DNA of 64,000 nt from Janthinobacterium sp. 61 (GCF_002846335.1 NZ_PJMQ01000001.1:2728001-2792000); one strand, 5' to 3'; shown: positions 1 to 11,006, counted from the stretch's first letter. Notes: a model not told the origin generated them from the sequence alone. Numbers and translations: made by a program.

Positions 1-473
1 TCGCCGAGACCAGCATCATCATCGAATACCTGCAAGTGGCCCATCCCGGCCCGCTGCGCCTGCTGCCGGACGACTCGATGCAGGCGCTGGAAGTGCGCTT
101 TCTCGACCGATACTTCGACCTGCATGTCATGACGCCCGTGCAGCTTGCCGTCGGCGCGGCCCTGACTGGCGACCCGGCGAAGACTGAGGAAAGCCGCGCG
201 TTTGCCGGCGAAAAACTGGACCTCGCCTACGCCTGGCTGGAAACCCACCTGGCGGGCAGGACGTGGGCCGCCGGCGAAGACTTTACCCTGGCCGACTGCG
301 CCGCCGCCCCGTCGCTGTTCTATGCCGACTGGACGCAGCCGATTCCCGCCGCGCTGCCCCTGCTGCGCGCCTACCGCGCGCGCCTGCTGGCCCGCCCATC
401 GTTCGCCCGCGCTGTGGAAGAAGCACGCCCGTATCGCCACCTCTTTCCCCTGGGCGCGCCGCAGCGCGATTGA
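1..473 (+). CDS. Glutathione S-transferase, C-terminal part (gene starts before the window)
   Basis: The frame is open from base 3 with no start, so the gene begins upstream. The first visible residues (AETSIIIEYLQ) match the end of the GST thioredoxin-fold domain, where an E-S/T dipeptide contacts glutathione and is followed by I-x-E-Y. The rest is the all-helical C-terminal domain, including the typical TLADCAAAPSLFYADW helix. GSTs conjugate glutathione to electrophiles in the cytosol; the substrate cannot be told from this half. The gene converges on the NIPSNAP gene with only 6 bases between the stops. Confidence 0.85.
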   Translation, partial: AETSIIIEYLQVAHPGPLRLLPDDSMQALEVRFLDRYFDLHVMTPVQLAVGAALTGDPAKTEESRAFAGEKLDLAYAWLETHLAGRTWAAGEDFTLADCAAAPSLFYADWTQPIPAALPLLRAYRARLLARPSFARAVEEARPYRHLFPLGAPQRD

Positions 474-479
474 GGCGAC

Positions 480-785
480 TCAGGCAAACACGGGGCGGAA
501 AAAACTGCGCTCGTAGCTGACGATGCAGCGCGTCTCCTCCGCGTAGCGGAAAGCGGCCTGGCACTCGGCGTCCTGCATCGAGTCGCTGCGGTACTGCTCG
601 TACAGGGCCAGGCTGGGGAATGAAAACATGGCCAGGGCCACGTTGCTGGTGCCTTCGGACGGTAAAAAGTAACCGTGGTGCTGGCCGCCGAAGCGTTCGA
701 CCAGCGGTATCCACAGCTTGCCGTAGGCTTCGAATTCCGTCAGTTTGTACGGGTCGATGATGTAGCGCAAATAACAGGTGATCAT
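480..785 (-). CDS. NIPSNAP family protein
   Basis: This is a 101-residue single-domain protein with the ferredoxin-like NIPSNAP pattern: an N-terminal ITCYLRYxIDPYKLxEFExYxKxW, a central GGxHHGYFLPSEG and a C-terminal YERSFFRPV. Members are small alpha/beta-barrel dimers with no agreed function in bacteria. Its ATG overlaps the stop of the WD40 gene upstream (ATGA), so it is probably translated by coupling as the last gene of a three-gene operon. No signal peptide is visible. Confidence 0.8.
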   Translation of the reverse strand: MITCYLRYIIDPYKLTEFEAYGKLWIPLVERFGGQHHGYFLPSEGTSNVALAMFSFPSLALYEQYRSDSMQDAECQAAFRYAEETRCIVSYERSFFRPVFA

Positions 786-1717
786 GCGGTTTCCTTGTAA
801 ACGTTCACATCCATCAGCATGCCCGCTTCCCAGGAGCCGATGGCGGCCAGTGGCGAGCCAGGCAAAAAGTCCAGCGCGCAGGGATACGTAAAAGCGTCTT
901 GTGCCAGCACGCCGAGCCCCGGCCAGCCGTAAAACAGCAGCTTGCCCTTGCCGATACGGCCCAGCGCGCTGCCGTCGGGCAGCCAGCGCAAGCCGTTACC
1001 CGTGCCGCCCCCCGCCTCCACGGGCACCTTGCCCAGGCAACTGCCGTCGGCCAGCGCGTACATGGAAAGGAATTCCGTGCCGCCCGCGTGGTGCAGCACG
1101 GCCAGATATTCCCCATCTGGCGACGGCGCGCACGACATCAGGCCTGGCAGCGACAACACTACCCTCCCGCCGCCCGTCCGCAGGGGCCAGTCCCACACAC
1201 TGCAGTAGTCGGGCGGCTGCAGCAGCCCCTCGTCCACCGACTTGACGCCGTGCTGTACCAGTAAACGCCGCCCGCCATCGATGGCGTCGATCGTGTGCAT
1301 GGCGCGCAGCATCTCGCCAGCATGCACCTGCGTGAAGAGCACCTCGCCCGTTTGCGCGTCGCGCAGCCGCAGGCTGCCATCCCAGCCGCCATCGGCCAGA
1401 TATCGCCCGCACGGCGACCATGCGGGGCCGCAGCCTTCGCCATCCTTCTTGTTTCGGAAGTTCAGCAGCAGCTGGCCCGCCTGCGCATCCACCACGGCCA
1501 TCTGGCCCGTCGTGCTCTTGATGGCCAGTTGACTGCCGTCGGGCGAAAACGCCATGCCCGACATGTGCGCGATGAACTTGCCGCGCCACAGTTTCTGCCG
1601 TGCCGCCACATCCCACAAGACCAGGTCGCGCCCCAGCACAGCCAGGCGCGTGCCATCGGGCGAAAAGCGCACGCCGTAGCTGCAACCGAGCTTCAGGGGC
1701 TTCGGCCTTGCCGTCAT
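782..1717 (-). CDS. WD40-repeat beta-propeller protein
   Basis: This 311-residue protein has repeated FSPDGxxLA units (near residues 18, 57, 100 and 200) ending in LWDV/LRDA-type strands, typical of WD40 or quinoprotein-like propellers. No signal peptide or catalytic domain is visible, so it is probably a cytoplasmic scaffold or interaction module. The ATG overlaps the stop of the upstream GNAT gene (ATGA), and its own stop overlaps the start of the NIPSNAP gene. The function is unknown. Confidence 0.75.
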   Translation of the reverse strand: MTARPKPLKLGCSYGVRFSPDGTRLAVLGRDLVLWDVAARQKLWRGKFIAHMSGMAFSPDGSQLAIKSTTGQMAVVDAQAGQLLLNFRNKKDGEGCGPAWSPCGRYLADGGWDGSLRLRDAQTGEVLFTQVHAGEMLRAMHTIDAIDGGRRLLVQHGVKSVDEGLLQPPDYCSVWDWPLRTGGGRVVLSLPGLMSCAPSPDGEYLAVLHHAGGTEFLSMYALADGSCLGKVPVEAGGGTGNGLRWLPDGSALGRIGKGKLLFYGWPGLGVLAQDAFTYPCALDFLPGSPLAAIGSWEAGMLMDVNVYKETA

Positions 1718-2223
1718 GGGCGCGCCAGACGGTACACGACGCTATCGATGTCGTAGTGGCGTTCCATGCCCGCGTATTGCATGCCCAAACGCGTCATGAC
1801 CTTGATCGAGGCGGCATTGTCCGGGTGCGCCACGGCCACCACTTCAGGCGCACCGACGACGTCGAAGGCATGCGCGACGATGGCGGCGGCCGCCTCGCTG
1901 GCATAGCCCTGCCCCCAGCCGGTGCGGGCCAGACGCCAGCCGATTTCATGCGGCCTGGTTTTGTCGCCATCGAGATGCTGCAGGCACGCCATCCCCACCA
2001 TCTCGCCATCGTCGAGACGGATCAAGGCCCACCACGAATAGCCCCATTCGGCCCAGCGACCTACCAGACGCGTGACGGCAGCGCGCGTGTCCTCTTCCGT
2101 TTCGGGCTGGCCCGCGTTCAGATAAGTCATCACCTCGGGATCGGTGTTGAGAGTGCGCATGCGCTCGTAGTGGTTTTCGGTGATCGGTTCCAGGCGCAGC
2201 CGCGCCGTCGTCAGTATGGTCAT
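1714..2223 (-). CDS. GNAT family N-acetyltransferase (RimJ/RimL type)
   Basis: The 169-residue protein begins TILTTARLRLEPI, the standard RimJ/RimL start, and carries EIGWRLARTGWGQGYASEA with the acetyl-CoA-binding R/Q-x-x-G-x-G/A loop, followed by AHPDNAASIKVMTRLGM. It should transfer acetyl from acetyl-CoA to an amine (N-terminal amine or small molecule). The ATG at 2223 was chosen because the family begins here; a longer frame would run back through a terminator hairpin. It is the first gene of the coupled GNAT-WD40-NIPSNAP unit. Confidence 0.85.
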   Translation of the reverse strand: MTILTTARLRLEPITENHYERMRTLNTDPEVMTYLNAGQPETEEDTRAAVTRLVGRWAEWGYSWWALIRLDDGEMVGMACLQHLDGDKTRPHEIGWRLARTGWGQGYASEAAAAIVAHAFDVVGAPEVVAVAHPDNAASIKVMTRLGMQYAGMERHYDIDSVVYRLARP

Positions 2224-2239
2224 CGCATTTCCTTGGACG

Positions 2240-2274
2240 AAAAAAAAGACGATACACGATCGTCTTTTTTTTGC
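2240..2274. terminator. Bidirectional terminator between GNAT and phosphoribosyltransferase genes
   Basis: A-rich and T-rich tracts flank an AGACGAT/ATCGTCT stem with a CACG-containing loop (A8-AGACGAT-acacg-ATCGTCT-T8). It lies just past the stop of the phosphoribosyltransferase gene on the minus strand and just upstream of the GNAT start, so GNAT transcription must start in or near this hairpin. Confidence 0.75.
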
Positions 2275-2288
2275 AAGCGCGCACGCAA

Positions 2289-2834
2289 TTACTTGCCTGC
2301 TTCGCCCTTCTTGATCCATGCCGCCAACTGGTGCGGGCGCAGGCCGTCATAGTCTTCGAACGGCTGATGGATCCACGGGTTGTGCGGCAATTCGTCGAGG
2401 AAGTAGTCTGGACGCACGACGGAGCAGCCTTTCAGCCAGATCACGGCCGATTTGACTTCGGTCACGTCAGGGAAGTTTTCCTTCAGGTGACGCGTGACCT
2501 TGTCCAGGGTGACGCCGGAATCGGCCAGGTCGTCGACCAGCAGGATGCGGCCAGCCAGCGGACCCTTGGTCATGGTCATGTACTTGGCGATATCGAGGTC
2601 GCCGCGCACGGTGCCCGCGTCTTCGCGGTAGGAGCTGGTCGACAGGATGGCCAGCGGCAAATCAAAAATGCGCGAGAACACGTCGCCAGGACGCACGCCG
2701 CCGCGCGCCAGGCACAATACCTGGTCAAACTTCCAGCCTGATTCGTAGACCTTGAGCGCCAGGCGCTCGATCAGGCGGTGGTACTCTTCCCAGTTGACCC
2801 AGAGATGTTGATCGTTCGATTGTGGGGTAGTCAT
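2289..2834 (-). CDS. Phosphoribosyltransferase (purine PRTase-like)
   Basis: A type I phosphoribosyltransferase of 181 residues. The PRPP-binding loop is ILLVDDLADSGVTL (around residues 97-110), and an early VLCLARGGVRPGD supplies the PPi loop. Such COG2236 proteins resemble xanthine/hypoxanthine PRTases and would join PRPP to a free purine base in the cytosol. It lies directly downstream of purA, which supports a role in purine salvage, but a strong terminator separates the two. The base preference cannot be read from the sequence. Confidence 0.85.
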   Translation of the reverse strand: MTTPQSNDQHLWVNWEEYHRLIERLALKVYESGWKFDQVLCLARGGVRPGDVFSRIFDLPLAILSTSSYREDAGTVRGDLDIAKYMTMTKGPLAGRILLVDDLADSGVTLDKVTRHLKENFPDVTEVKSAVIWLKGCSVVRPDYFLDELPHNPWIHQPFEDYDGLRPHQLAAWIKKGEAGK

Positions 2835-2863
2835 GATAGTGAAATCTTATTATTAGCGTGATT

Positions 2864-2888
2864 AAAAAAATCCGCCTTGCGGCGGATT
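2864..2888 (-). terminator. Rho-independent terminator after purA
   Basis: On the minus strand AATCCGCC-gcaa-GGCGGATT is followed by a run of T. It lies just after the purA stop and before the phosphoribosyltransferase start. Confidence 0.9.
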
Positions 2889-2900
2889 GTGTCCAGCAGC

Positions 2901-4217
<1,317 letters not shown>

Positions 4218-5378
4218 TCAACCTAAGTTTTTAAGAATCCAGCTACTACCATTATCGGCAAGTACCAGCACGCGATCGCACTCGAACTCGTCTTGTTCAT
4301 TACTGTGACCCGGCATACTCTGGATCACGACCTCGCCCGCCTTGCGCAACTCGGCGATTTTTTCCTTCAATTCTGGCGCGCTGCCCCACGGCGCGCGGAT
4401 CGAATGCTTCCGTTCCGCGGTCGGTAACAGGCGCGCCAGTTCGCGCAAATCGAGCGAGAAGCCGGTCGCGGGACGAGCCCGGCCGAACGCTTCGCCGACG
4501 TGGTCATAACGGCCGCCGCGCGCAACCGCGTTCGGCAAGCCAGGTACATACAGCGCAAACATCGCGCCGCTTTCATATTGGTAGCCGCGCAGGTCGGCCA
4601 GGTCGATCGCCACTTCGGCGCGGCCCATGGCGGATCCTGCCAGCGCGGCCAGCTCGGCCAGCGCCTTCAGCACGCCCGGCAACGGCGGCAGCACTTGGCG
4701 CGCACGCGCCAGCACGTCGATGTCGCCGTACAGGTTCGGCAAGGCCAGCAAAGCATCGCGCGTGACGGGATCGTAAGCGGCAGTCAGCGCACGCAGGCCC
4801 GGCGCATCTTTCGCGCGCAGCAAGGTGTACAGCGCAGCCTCGTCGCGCACGGCAGCAGCGTCTTGCGCAATGATAGCGCGCAACAGGCCGACGTGGGACA
4901 AATCCAGGCGGACAGAGTCGAAACCGGCCAGTGCCAGCGAAGCGAGCGCCAGTTCCTGGATCTCGGCATCGGCTTCCAGGCCGGCGTGGCCATAGATTTC
5001 GGCGCCGATCTGCAGCGGTTCGCGGGTGGCATGCAGACCCGACGGACGGGTATGCAGCACGCTGCCGGCATAGCACAGGCGGGTCACGGTGGCACGGTTC
5101 AGCAGGTGCGCGTCGATGCGCGCCACTTGCGTCGTCATGTCGGCCCGCAGGCCGAGCATGCGGCCCGACAGCTGGTCGACCAGTTTGAACGTGCGCAGGT
5201 CGGTATCCTTGCCAGCGCCAGTCATCAGCGATTCCAGATACTCGAGCAGCGGCGGCATGACCAGTTCATATCCGTACAGACGGAAATTATCCAGCATGAG
5301 GCGGCGCAACTCTTCGATCTTGCGCGCTTCCGACGGCAGAACATCGGCAATATTTTCGGGCAAAAGCCAATTCGGCAT
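4218..5378 (-). CDS. hisZ: ATP phosphoribosyltransferase regulatory subunit
   Basis: HisZ is a catalytically inactive HisRS paralogue that forms a complex with short-form HisG and is needed for the first step of histidine synthesis. The 386-residue protein begins [17 protein letters not shown] and keeps class II synthetase remnants such as [14 protein letters not shown], but lacks the HisRS anticodon-binding domain. The ATG at 5378 fits family length; the in-frame upstream extension looks non-coding. It lies between the hflC terminator and purA, so it probably has its own promoter. Confidence 0.93.
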   Translation of the reverse strand: MPNWLLPENIADVLPSEARKIEELRRLMLDNFRLYGYELVMPPLLEYLESLMTGAGKDTDLRTFKLVDQLSGRMLGLRADMTTQVARIDAHLLNRATVTRLCYAGSVLHTRPSGLHATREPLQIGAEIYGHAGLEADAEIQELALASLALAGFDSVRLDLSHVGLLRAIIAQDAAAVRDEAALYTLLRAKDAPGLRALTAAYDPVTRDALLALPNLYGDIDVLARARQVLPPLPGVLKALAELAALAGSAMGRAEVAIDLADLRGYQYESGAMFALYVPGLPNAVARGGRYDHVGEAFGRARPATGFSLDLRELARLLPTAERKHSIRAPWGSAPELKEKIAELRKAGEVVIQSMPGHSNEQDEFECDRVLVLADNGSSWILKNLG

Positions 5379-5568
5379 GAGGGAGCGAGATACGGAAGAA
5401 AGTTGAAAAAATGCATCATGCGAGGCAGCGGCGAGCGCGCCAGGCAAGAGGCCGAACCTGATATTTTACGCGAAAACACGGGCCTTTAGGGACAAGTTCT
5501 CCGAATAGCTGCCACACAGCCCTAAAAACACCGCATTTTACGCCTTCCCGCAACAACTAGACGGGCAC

Positions 5569-5601
5569 AAAAAAACGGGGCCGGCGTCGATGCCGGCCCC
5601 G
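5569..5601 (-). terminator. Terminator after hflC
   Basis: On the minus strand CGGGGCCGGC-atcgac-GCCGGCCCCG is followed by a run of T. It closes the hfq-hflX-hflKC transcript before hisZ. Confidence 0.9.
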
Positions 5602-5649
5602 CTGCTGCTGCCACCCGTCCTTGCGGCCAGGTGCAGTCTGGATGCTGCC

Positions 5650-6537
5650 TTACTTCTTGGACGGAGCGGCCGTGCCGTTACCCTTGAAGTACTTGAAGAA
5701 TTCCGAACTCGGATCGACTACCATCACGTCGCCCTTGTCCTTGAACGTGGCGCGGTAGGCTTCCAGGCTACGGTAAAACTTGTAGAACTCCGGATTCTTG
5801 CCAAACGCTTCCGCGTAGATTTGCGACGCCTTGGCATCGCCCTCGCCGCGGATCTTCTCGGCTTCGCGATACGCTTCGGCCAGGATCACGGTGCGCTGCT
5901 TGTCGGCGTCGGCGCGGATTTTCTCGGAGTCGGCCGAACCGGTCGAACGCAGCTCATTGGCCACGCGCACGCGCTCGGACTTCATGCGTTCGTACACGGA
6001 GTTGTTGATCTGCTCGACGTAATCGACACGTTTCAGGCGCACGTCGACGATTTCCACGCCGATGGCCTTGGCTTCCGCCGAGACCTTCGCCAGGATCGCT
6101 TCCATCACCTTGCCGCGCTGGCCCGAGATCACCTCGCGCACGGTGCGCTTGGTGATTTCATCGTTCAGCGCCGCCTTGACGATTTGCGACATGCGGTTGC
6201 GGGCCGGTTTTTCATCACCACCGAAGCTGCGGAAATACAGCCGCGGGTCGGCGATGCGCCACTTCACGTAGGCGTCGACGAGGATGTTCTTCTTCTCGGC
6301 CGTGATGAAGCGTTCCGGCTCCGGCGTATCGAGCGTCAGGATGCGCTTGTCCAGGTACAGCACGTTCTGGAACGGCGGCGGCAGCTTGAAATACAGGCCC
6401 GGCGTGCTGATGACTTCCTTGACTTCACCGAGGGCGAAGACGACCGCATACTTACGCTGGTCGACCACGAACACGGTCGAGGACAAGAGCATGATCGCGA
6501 TAAAGCCCGCGATCAGGGCGGCTACGATACGGTTCAT
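5650..6537 (-). CDS. hflC: HflC, SPFH-family regulator of FtsH protease
   Basis: HflC pairs with HflK to form a large membrane-anchored ring around FtsH in the inner membrane. The 295-residue protein has an N-terminal membrane helix (about residues 5-24), then the SPFH/band-7 domain starting VDQRKYAVVFALGEV and a long charged helix with EAYREAEKIRGEGDAKA repeats. Its ATG overlaps the hflK stop by one base (TAATG), indicating coupled translation. Confidence 0.95.
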   Translation of the reverse strand: MNRIVAALIAGFIAIMLLSSTVFVVDQRKYAVVFALGEVKEVISTPGLYFKLPPPFQNVLYLDKRILTLDTPEPERFITAEKKNILVDAYVKWRIADPRLYFRSFGGDEKPARNRMSQIVKAALNDEITKRTVREVISGQRGKVMEAILAKVSAEAKAIGVEIVDVRLKRVDYVEQINNSVYERMKSERVRVANELRSTGSADSEKIRADADKQRTVILAEAYREAEKIRGEGDAKASQIYAEAFGKNPEFYKFYRSLEAYRATFKDKGDVMVVDPSSEFFKYFKGNGTAAPSKK

Positions 6538-7829
6538 TAGCGGCTCTCCCGTTCACGCGAAGAGCGGCTGTCGCGGCGCGTATTGACTTCTACTGTCTGC
6601 ATGGCTTCCTGTGGCAAAACGGTATTGGCTGCGGGTGTCGCGGCAGCACGGGCGGCGGCAGCGGCAGCATCGGTGGCAGCCGTCTGGGCGATCAGCTTGT
6701 CGAGCGGCAGATACAGCAGATTGCTGCCCGTCTTCGCGTCAACCATGACCTTGCTGGCACTGCTGAACACTTGCTGCATCGTTTCCAGGTACATGCGGTC
6801 GCGCGTGACAACGGGCGCCTTCTGGTACTCAACCAGCACCTGTTTGAAACGCGAGGCATTACCAGCGGCGTTTTCAGTCACCATCGAACTGTACGCTGCG
6901 GCTTCCTCCATCAGGCGGAAAGCGGCGCCGCGGGCTTTTGGAATGACGTCATTGGCGTAAGCCTGGCCTTCATTCTTCTGGCGTTCGCGATCCTGTCCAG
7001 CCTTGACGGCATCGTCGAAAGCGGCTTGCACCTGCTCCGGCGGCTGCACGGCCTGCATCGTCACGTTGGTGATGACAGCGCCAACCTTGTAGCGGTCCAG
7101 AATTTGCTGCATCAGCTGCTGCGTATCGTACGCGACCTTTTCGCGGCCTTCGTACAGCACGAAGTCCATCTTGCTGCGGCCGACCACTTCGCGGATCGCC
7201 GTTTCGGCGACCTGGCGCAGGGTGTCTTCCTGGTCGCGCGTGTTAAACAGCCACGCCACGGGATCTTTCAGCGTGTATTGCACCGCGAACTGGATGTCGA
7301 TGATGTTTTCATCGTCCGTCAGCATCAGCGACTCGCTGGCCTGCTTGTTGCGCAGCGACTGGCGGTAACCCACTTCCACCGTGCGCACCTGCGACACGTT
7401 GACCGTTTCGTCGGTCTGGAACGGGTACGGCCAGCGCCAGTTAAAACCGGCCGGCGTAGTGTGGCTATACTTGCCGAACGTGAGCACGACGCCGTTCTGG
7501 CCCTCTTGCACGATGAAGGCGCCACTGGCGAGCCAGATGAAGACGGCGATCACGCCGACCACGCCGGCGGTGATGCCAGCGCCCTTCATGTCGGGACGCG
7601 GGCCGCTGCCACCACCGTTGTTATTGCCGCCGTTGTCGGGACGGTTCTTCTGTCCGAAAAAGGCATTCAGGCGCTGATTGAAATCGCGCCACAACTGATC
7701 GAGGTCCGGCGGACCTTCGCCGGGCTTTTTGCCTTCTTGGGCTTTCTTGCCGTCGTCCTTGCGATTGCCCCAGCGGGGATCGTTCAGGGACAACTTCAAG
7801 CCTGTTTTTTTGAGTAGGGAGACAAGCAT
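6537..7829 (-). CDS. hflK: HflK, SPFH-family regulator of FtsH protease
   Basis: The partner of HflC. It has 430 residues: a charged cytoplasmic N-terminus rich in K/G/N, a membrane helix near residues 85-105 (GVVGVIAVFIWLASGAF), the SPFH domain (VQEGQNGVVLTFGKY) and a helical C-terminal region ending in an alanine-rich stretch and an Arg/Ser-rich tail. It sits two bases downstream of hflX and overlaps hflC by one base. HflKC modulates FtsH proteolysis of membrane proteins. Confidence 0.95.
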   Translation of the reverse strand: MLVSLLKKTGLKLSLNDPRWGNRKDDGKKAQEGKKPGEGPPDLDQLWRDFNQRLNAFFGQKNRPDNGGNNNGGGSGPRPDMKGAGITAGVVGVIAVFIWLASGAFIVQEGQNGVVLTFGKYSHTTPAGFNWRWPYPFQTDETVNVSQVRTVEVGYRQSLRNKQASESLMLTDDENIIDIQFAVQYTLKDPVAWLFNTRDQEDTLRQVAETAIREVVGRSKMDFVLYEGREKVAYDTQQLMQQILDRYKVGAVITNVTMQAVQPPEQVQAAFDDAVKAGQDRERQKNEGQAYANDVIPKARGAAFRLMEEAAAYSSMVTENAAGNASRFKQVLVEYQKAPVVTRDRMYLETMQQVFSSASKVMVDAKTGSNLLYLPLDKLIAQTAATDAAAAAARAAATPAANTVLPQEAMQTVEVNTRRDSRSSRERESR

Positions 7830-7831
7830 AA

Positions 7832-9064
7832 CTATCGTGTTCCGACTTGGGAGTGGGTGGAAATCCTATCGTCCTCGCCAGGCTCTTCGTCCTGGTCCGG
7901 GGCGGCGCCATCGTGCTGGTCGTGCTGGTCGTACTGACCGTCCAACTGATCTTCCTGCTGTGCTTCGTCGTTCTGATACAGGTGGGCCGAGCGAGGCGCC
8001 TTCCTGGCCATCTCGACGATCGCATCGCGCAGCAGGTCGAGCCCGCTGCCCTTCTGCGCACTGACAAACACGCGACTGATCGTAGCATATTCGTCGCGCT
8101 CCACCGAGGGCTCCAGCCCGGCCGCATCGATCTTGTTCCACACGAGGATTTGCGGAATATGATCGGCGCCGATCTCTTTCAAGACCAGATTGACCTGTTC
8201 GATCTGCTCCATGCGTACCGGCGACGCAGCGTCGACGACATGCAGCAGCAAATCGGCATGGATGGTTTCTTCGAGCGTGGCGCGGAAAGCGGCCACCAAC
8301 TGATGCGGCAATTCGCGCACGAAGCCGACCGTGTCGGAGATCACCACGTTGCCCACTTCCTGGCCCAGGTAAACCCGGCGCGAGGTGGTGTCCAGGGTGG
8401 CGAACAACTGGTCGGCGACATACACGCCAGCCTTGGTCACGGCATTGAACAGGGTCGACTTGCCGGCATTGGTATAGCCGACCAGGGACACCGAGAATGT
8501 GTGATTGCGGCCGCGCGCACGGCGCTGCGTTTCGCGCTGCTTGTGCAGTTTTTCCAGGCGCGCGCGCAGGGCCTTGACACGGTCGCCGATCAGCCGGCGG
8601 TCCGTTTCAAGCTGCGTCTCGCCGGGACCGCGCAAGCCGATACCGCCCTTTTGCCGCTCAAGGTGGGTCCAGCCGCGGATCAGGCGCGTGGCCAGATGCT
8701 GCAGCTGGGCCAGCTCGACTTGCAGCTTGCCCTCGTGGCTCTTGGCGCGCTGCGCGAAGATGTCGAGGATCAGGCTGGTACGGTCGAGCACCCGCACGTT
8801 CAGGCGCTTTTCCAGATTGCGCTGCTGAGCAGGTGACAGGGCGTGATTGAAGATGACGATTTCCAGGCCATCGTTGACGACGACGTCGCCAATTTCATCG
8901 GCCTTGCCGCTGCCGACGAAATACGCGGAATCGGGACTGGAACGCTTGGCCGTGATGGTGGAAATCGGGTCAGCGCCAGCCGAGCGCGACAACAGCATGA
9001 GTTCCTCCATGCTGGCGGCGAAGTCGCTGTGACCGAAGTCAACCCCGACTAGTACGGCGCGCAT
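7832..9064 (-). CDS. hflX: GTPase HflX
   Basis: A ribosome-associated GTPase that splits stalled 70S ribosomes under stress. The HflX N-terminal domain includes GGIGLRGPGETQLETDRR, and the G domain has the P-loop GYTNAGKST, DTVGF and NKID. The tail beyond about residue 370 is an unusual acidic Gln/Asp/His-rich stretch with repeated DQHDQH. The ATG at 9064 (MRAVLVGVDFG) matches family starts; an upstream in-frame TTG is less likely. It follows hfq and precedes hflK closely. Confidence 0.94.
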   Translation of the reverse strand: MRAVLVGVDFGHSDFAASMEELMLLSRSAGADPISTITAKRSSPDSAYFVGSGKADEIGDVVVNDGLEIVIFNHALSPAQQRNLEKRLNVRVLDRTSLILDIFAQRAKSHEGKLQVELAQLQHLATRLIRGWTHLERQKGGIGLRGPGETQLETDRRLIGDRVKALRARLEKLHKQRETQRRARGRNHTFSVSLVGYTNAGKSTLFNAVTKAGVYVADQLFATLDTTSRRVYLGQEVGNVVISDTVGFVRELPHQLVAAFRATLEETIHADLLLHVVDAASPVRMEQIEQVNLVLKEIGADHIPQILVWNKIDAAGLEPSVERDEYATISRVFVSAQKGSGLDLLRDAIVEMARKAPRSAHLYQNDEAQQEDQLDGQYDQHDQHDGAAPDQDEEPGEDDRISTHSQVGTR

Positions 9065-9178
9065 GATGGCATCAGACAAGTTGCGGCGGACGCCGACGCC
9101 GATGCAAACGCATCAGCGCCGCTGGCGCGGACGGGGGCGATGGAGGGTGAAAGGCGCTGGGCCTTCAAGCTCAACGCT

Positions 9179-9415
9179 TTACTCCGCTTCAGATTCAATA
9201 TTGAGATTGACGGCACGGGCCGGCACCACTGTCGAGATGGCATGCTTGTACACCATCTGTGTCACTGTATTGCGCAGCAATACGACATATTGATCGAACG
9301 ATTCGATATGGCCCTGCAATTTAATGCCATTGACCAAGTAGATCGAGACAGGAACATGCTCTTTGCGTAATGCATTGAGGAATGGGTCTTGTAACAGTTG
9401 CCCTTTGTTGCTCAT
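9179..9415 (-). CDS. hfq: RNA chaperone Hfq
   Basis: The 78-residue Sm-like protein forms a hexamer that pairs small RNAs with mRNAs. Visible features are the Sm1 region ([29 protein letters not shown]), the Sm2 motif [10 protein letters not shown], and distal- and rim-face residues of the family. The C-terminal tail is very short (NLNIESEAE), as is common in betaproteobacteria. A good ribosome binding site (GGAG) precedes the ATG. It heads the hfq-hflX-hflK-hflC unit. Confidence 0.97.
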   Translation of the reverse strand: MSNKGQLLQDPFLNALRKEHVPVSIYLVNGIKLQGHIESFDQYVVLLRNTVTQMVYKHAISTVVPARAVNLNIESEAE

Positions 9416-9599
9416 AACAGCTCCGTTTGTTTATGTTGTTGTGTAAGAATTGGAGGCGACTCGCTTGATTTCAAGTGCTCTCACACCTTTCAAAGAGAGA
9501 AAGATGCGTCATAGCTACTGTAACCTGTTTTCACGATCGCTGTCGCGCATGGCGCATTAACACTTTATTATTTTCGTGCAAATGCCGTTGAATTGGCAG

Positions 9600-9628
9600 T
9601 CGGCGCCGCATTATCTCTGCGGCGCCTT
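9600..9628 (-). terminator. Stem-loop after der
   Basis: GGCGCCGCA and TGCGGCGCC form a perfect 9-bp stem around TTATCTC, 30 bases past the der stop and about 190 bases upstream of hfq. No T tract follows on either strand, so it may be a processing or weak termination signal. Confidence 0.5.
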
Positions 9629-9655
9629 AATATGCACTTAATTCAGCCGAAATCG

Positions 9656-11002
9656 TTACTTGCTCGGCGTGCGTGCAAACGGATTTTTACCCGTGCGCAG
9701 TTCAATGCGCAGCGGCGTGCCGACCAGGGCAAATGTATCGCGGAAATGTTTTTCCAGATAACGCTTGTATGGATCGCCAACGGCGTCGAGCGCATTGCCG
9801 TGTATCACGATCACAGGCGGGTTCATGCCGCCCTGGTGGGCATAGCGCAGCTTCGGACGAATCGAGCCTTTGCGACGTGGTTCCTGTTTCTCCACAGCCT
9901 CGATCAAGGCGCGCGTCAGCTTCGGCGTCGACAGGTCGCACATGGCGGCTGCATACGCGGCGTTGAGCGACTTCATCAATGGACCGATGTTGGTGCCCTT
10001 CAGCGCCGAAATGAAATGCATTTGCGCGAACGACAGGAAATCGAGCTTGCGGTCGATATCGATCTTGATTTCATCACGTTCGTGCGATTGCAAGCCATCC
10101 CACTTGTTCACGGCCACCACCAGCGCACGGCCCGATTCCAGAATGAAGCCGGCGATATGCGCGTCTTGTTCGGAAATATCCTGCTGCGCGTCAAGCATCA
10201 GCACCACCACGTTGGCCTCGGAAATCGACTGCAGGGTTTTCACCACCGAGAATTTCTCGATCGCTTCAAACACCTTGCCGCGGCGGCGGATACCGGCCGT
10301 GTCGATCAGCGTGTATTGCTGGCCATCGCGCTCGAACGGAATCTCGATCGAGTCGCGCGTCGTACCCGGCATGTCGAATGCGATCACGCGCTCTTCGCCC
10401 AGCAGGGTGTTGATGAGCGTCGACTTGCCCACGTTCGGACGGCCCACCAGGGCAATCTTGATGCCGCGGTCCGTCTTTTCCAGCTCTTCAGGCTCATCAG
10501 GACGCTGCGCAAAAGCGAGGTCCAGCATCACTTCGACGAGGTCGTTGACGCCGTCGCCGTGCGCCGACGAGATCGCATACGGATCGCCCATGCCCAATTC
10601 ATAGAATTCGGACACGACGGCCGTATAGCGCATGCCTTCGCTTTTATTGACTACCAACAAGACCGGGCGTCCGCTCTTGCGCAGGAAGTCAACGATGGTC
10701 TTGTCATGCGGGGTCAGGCCTTGGCGGCCGTCCACGATGAAGACCACCACGTCGGCCTCGGCCACGGCCTGCTTGGTCTGCAGTGCCATCTGGTGCATGA
10801 TGCCTTCCTTGGCGACGGGTTCGAAACCACCCGTATCGATGACCAGGAAGGGACGTTCGCCGACACGGCCTTCGCCATAGTGACGATCGCGCGTCAACCC
10901 AGGCAAATCCGCCACCAGCGCATCGCGCGAGCGGGTCAGACGATTGAATAAAGTCGATTTCCCAACATTGGGTCGACCTACTAGTGCAATTACCGGCTTC
11001 AT
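9656..11002 (-). CDS. der: Ribosome biogenesis GTPase Der (EngA)
   Basis: Der has two tandem GTPase domains and helps mature the 50S subunit. Both P-loops are clear, [14 protein letters not shown] at residue 8 and [14 protein letters not shown] near residue 185, each with its DTAG/DTGG and NKxD motifs (VNKSE, VNKWD), followed by the KH-like C-terminal domain ending in a basic tail. The length of 448 residues is normal. It lies four bases after bamB on the minus strand. Confidence 0.97.
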   Translation of the reverse strand: MKPVIALVGRPNVGKSTLFNRLTRSRDALVADLPGLTRDRHYGEGRVGERPFLVIDTGGFEPVAKEGIMHQMALQTKQAVAEADVVVFIVDGRQGLTPHDKTIVDFLRKSGRPVLLVVNKSEGMRYTAVVSEFYELGMGDPYAISSAHGDGVNDLVEVMLDLAFAQRPDEPEELEKTDRGIKIALVGRPNVGKSTLINTLLGEERVIAFDMPGTTRDSIEIPFERDGQQYTLIDTAGIRRRGKVFEAIEKFSVVKTLQSISEANVVVLMLDAQQDISEQDAHIAGFILESGRALVVAVNKWDGLQSHERDEIKIDIDRKLDFLSFAQMHFISALKGTNIGPLMKSLNAAYAAAMCDLSTPKLTRALIEAVEKQEPRRKGSIRPKLRYAHQGGMNPPVIVIHGNALDAVGDPYKRYLEKHFRDTFALVGTPLRIELRTGKNPFARTPSK

Positions 11003-11006
11003 TGTA

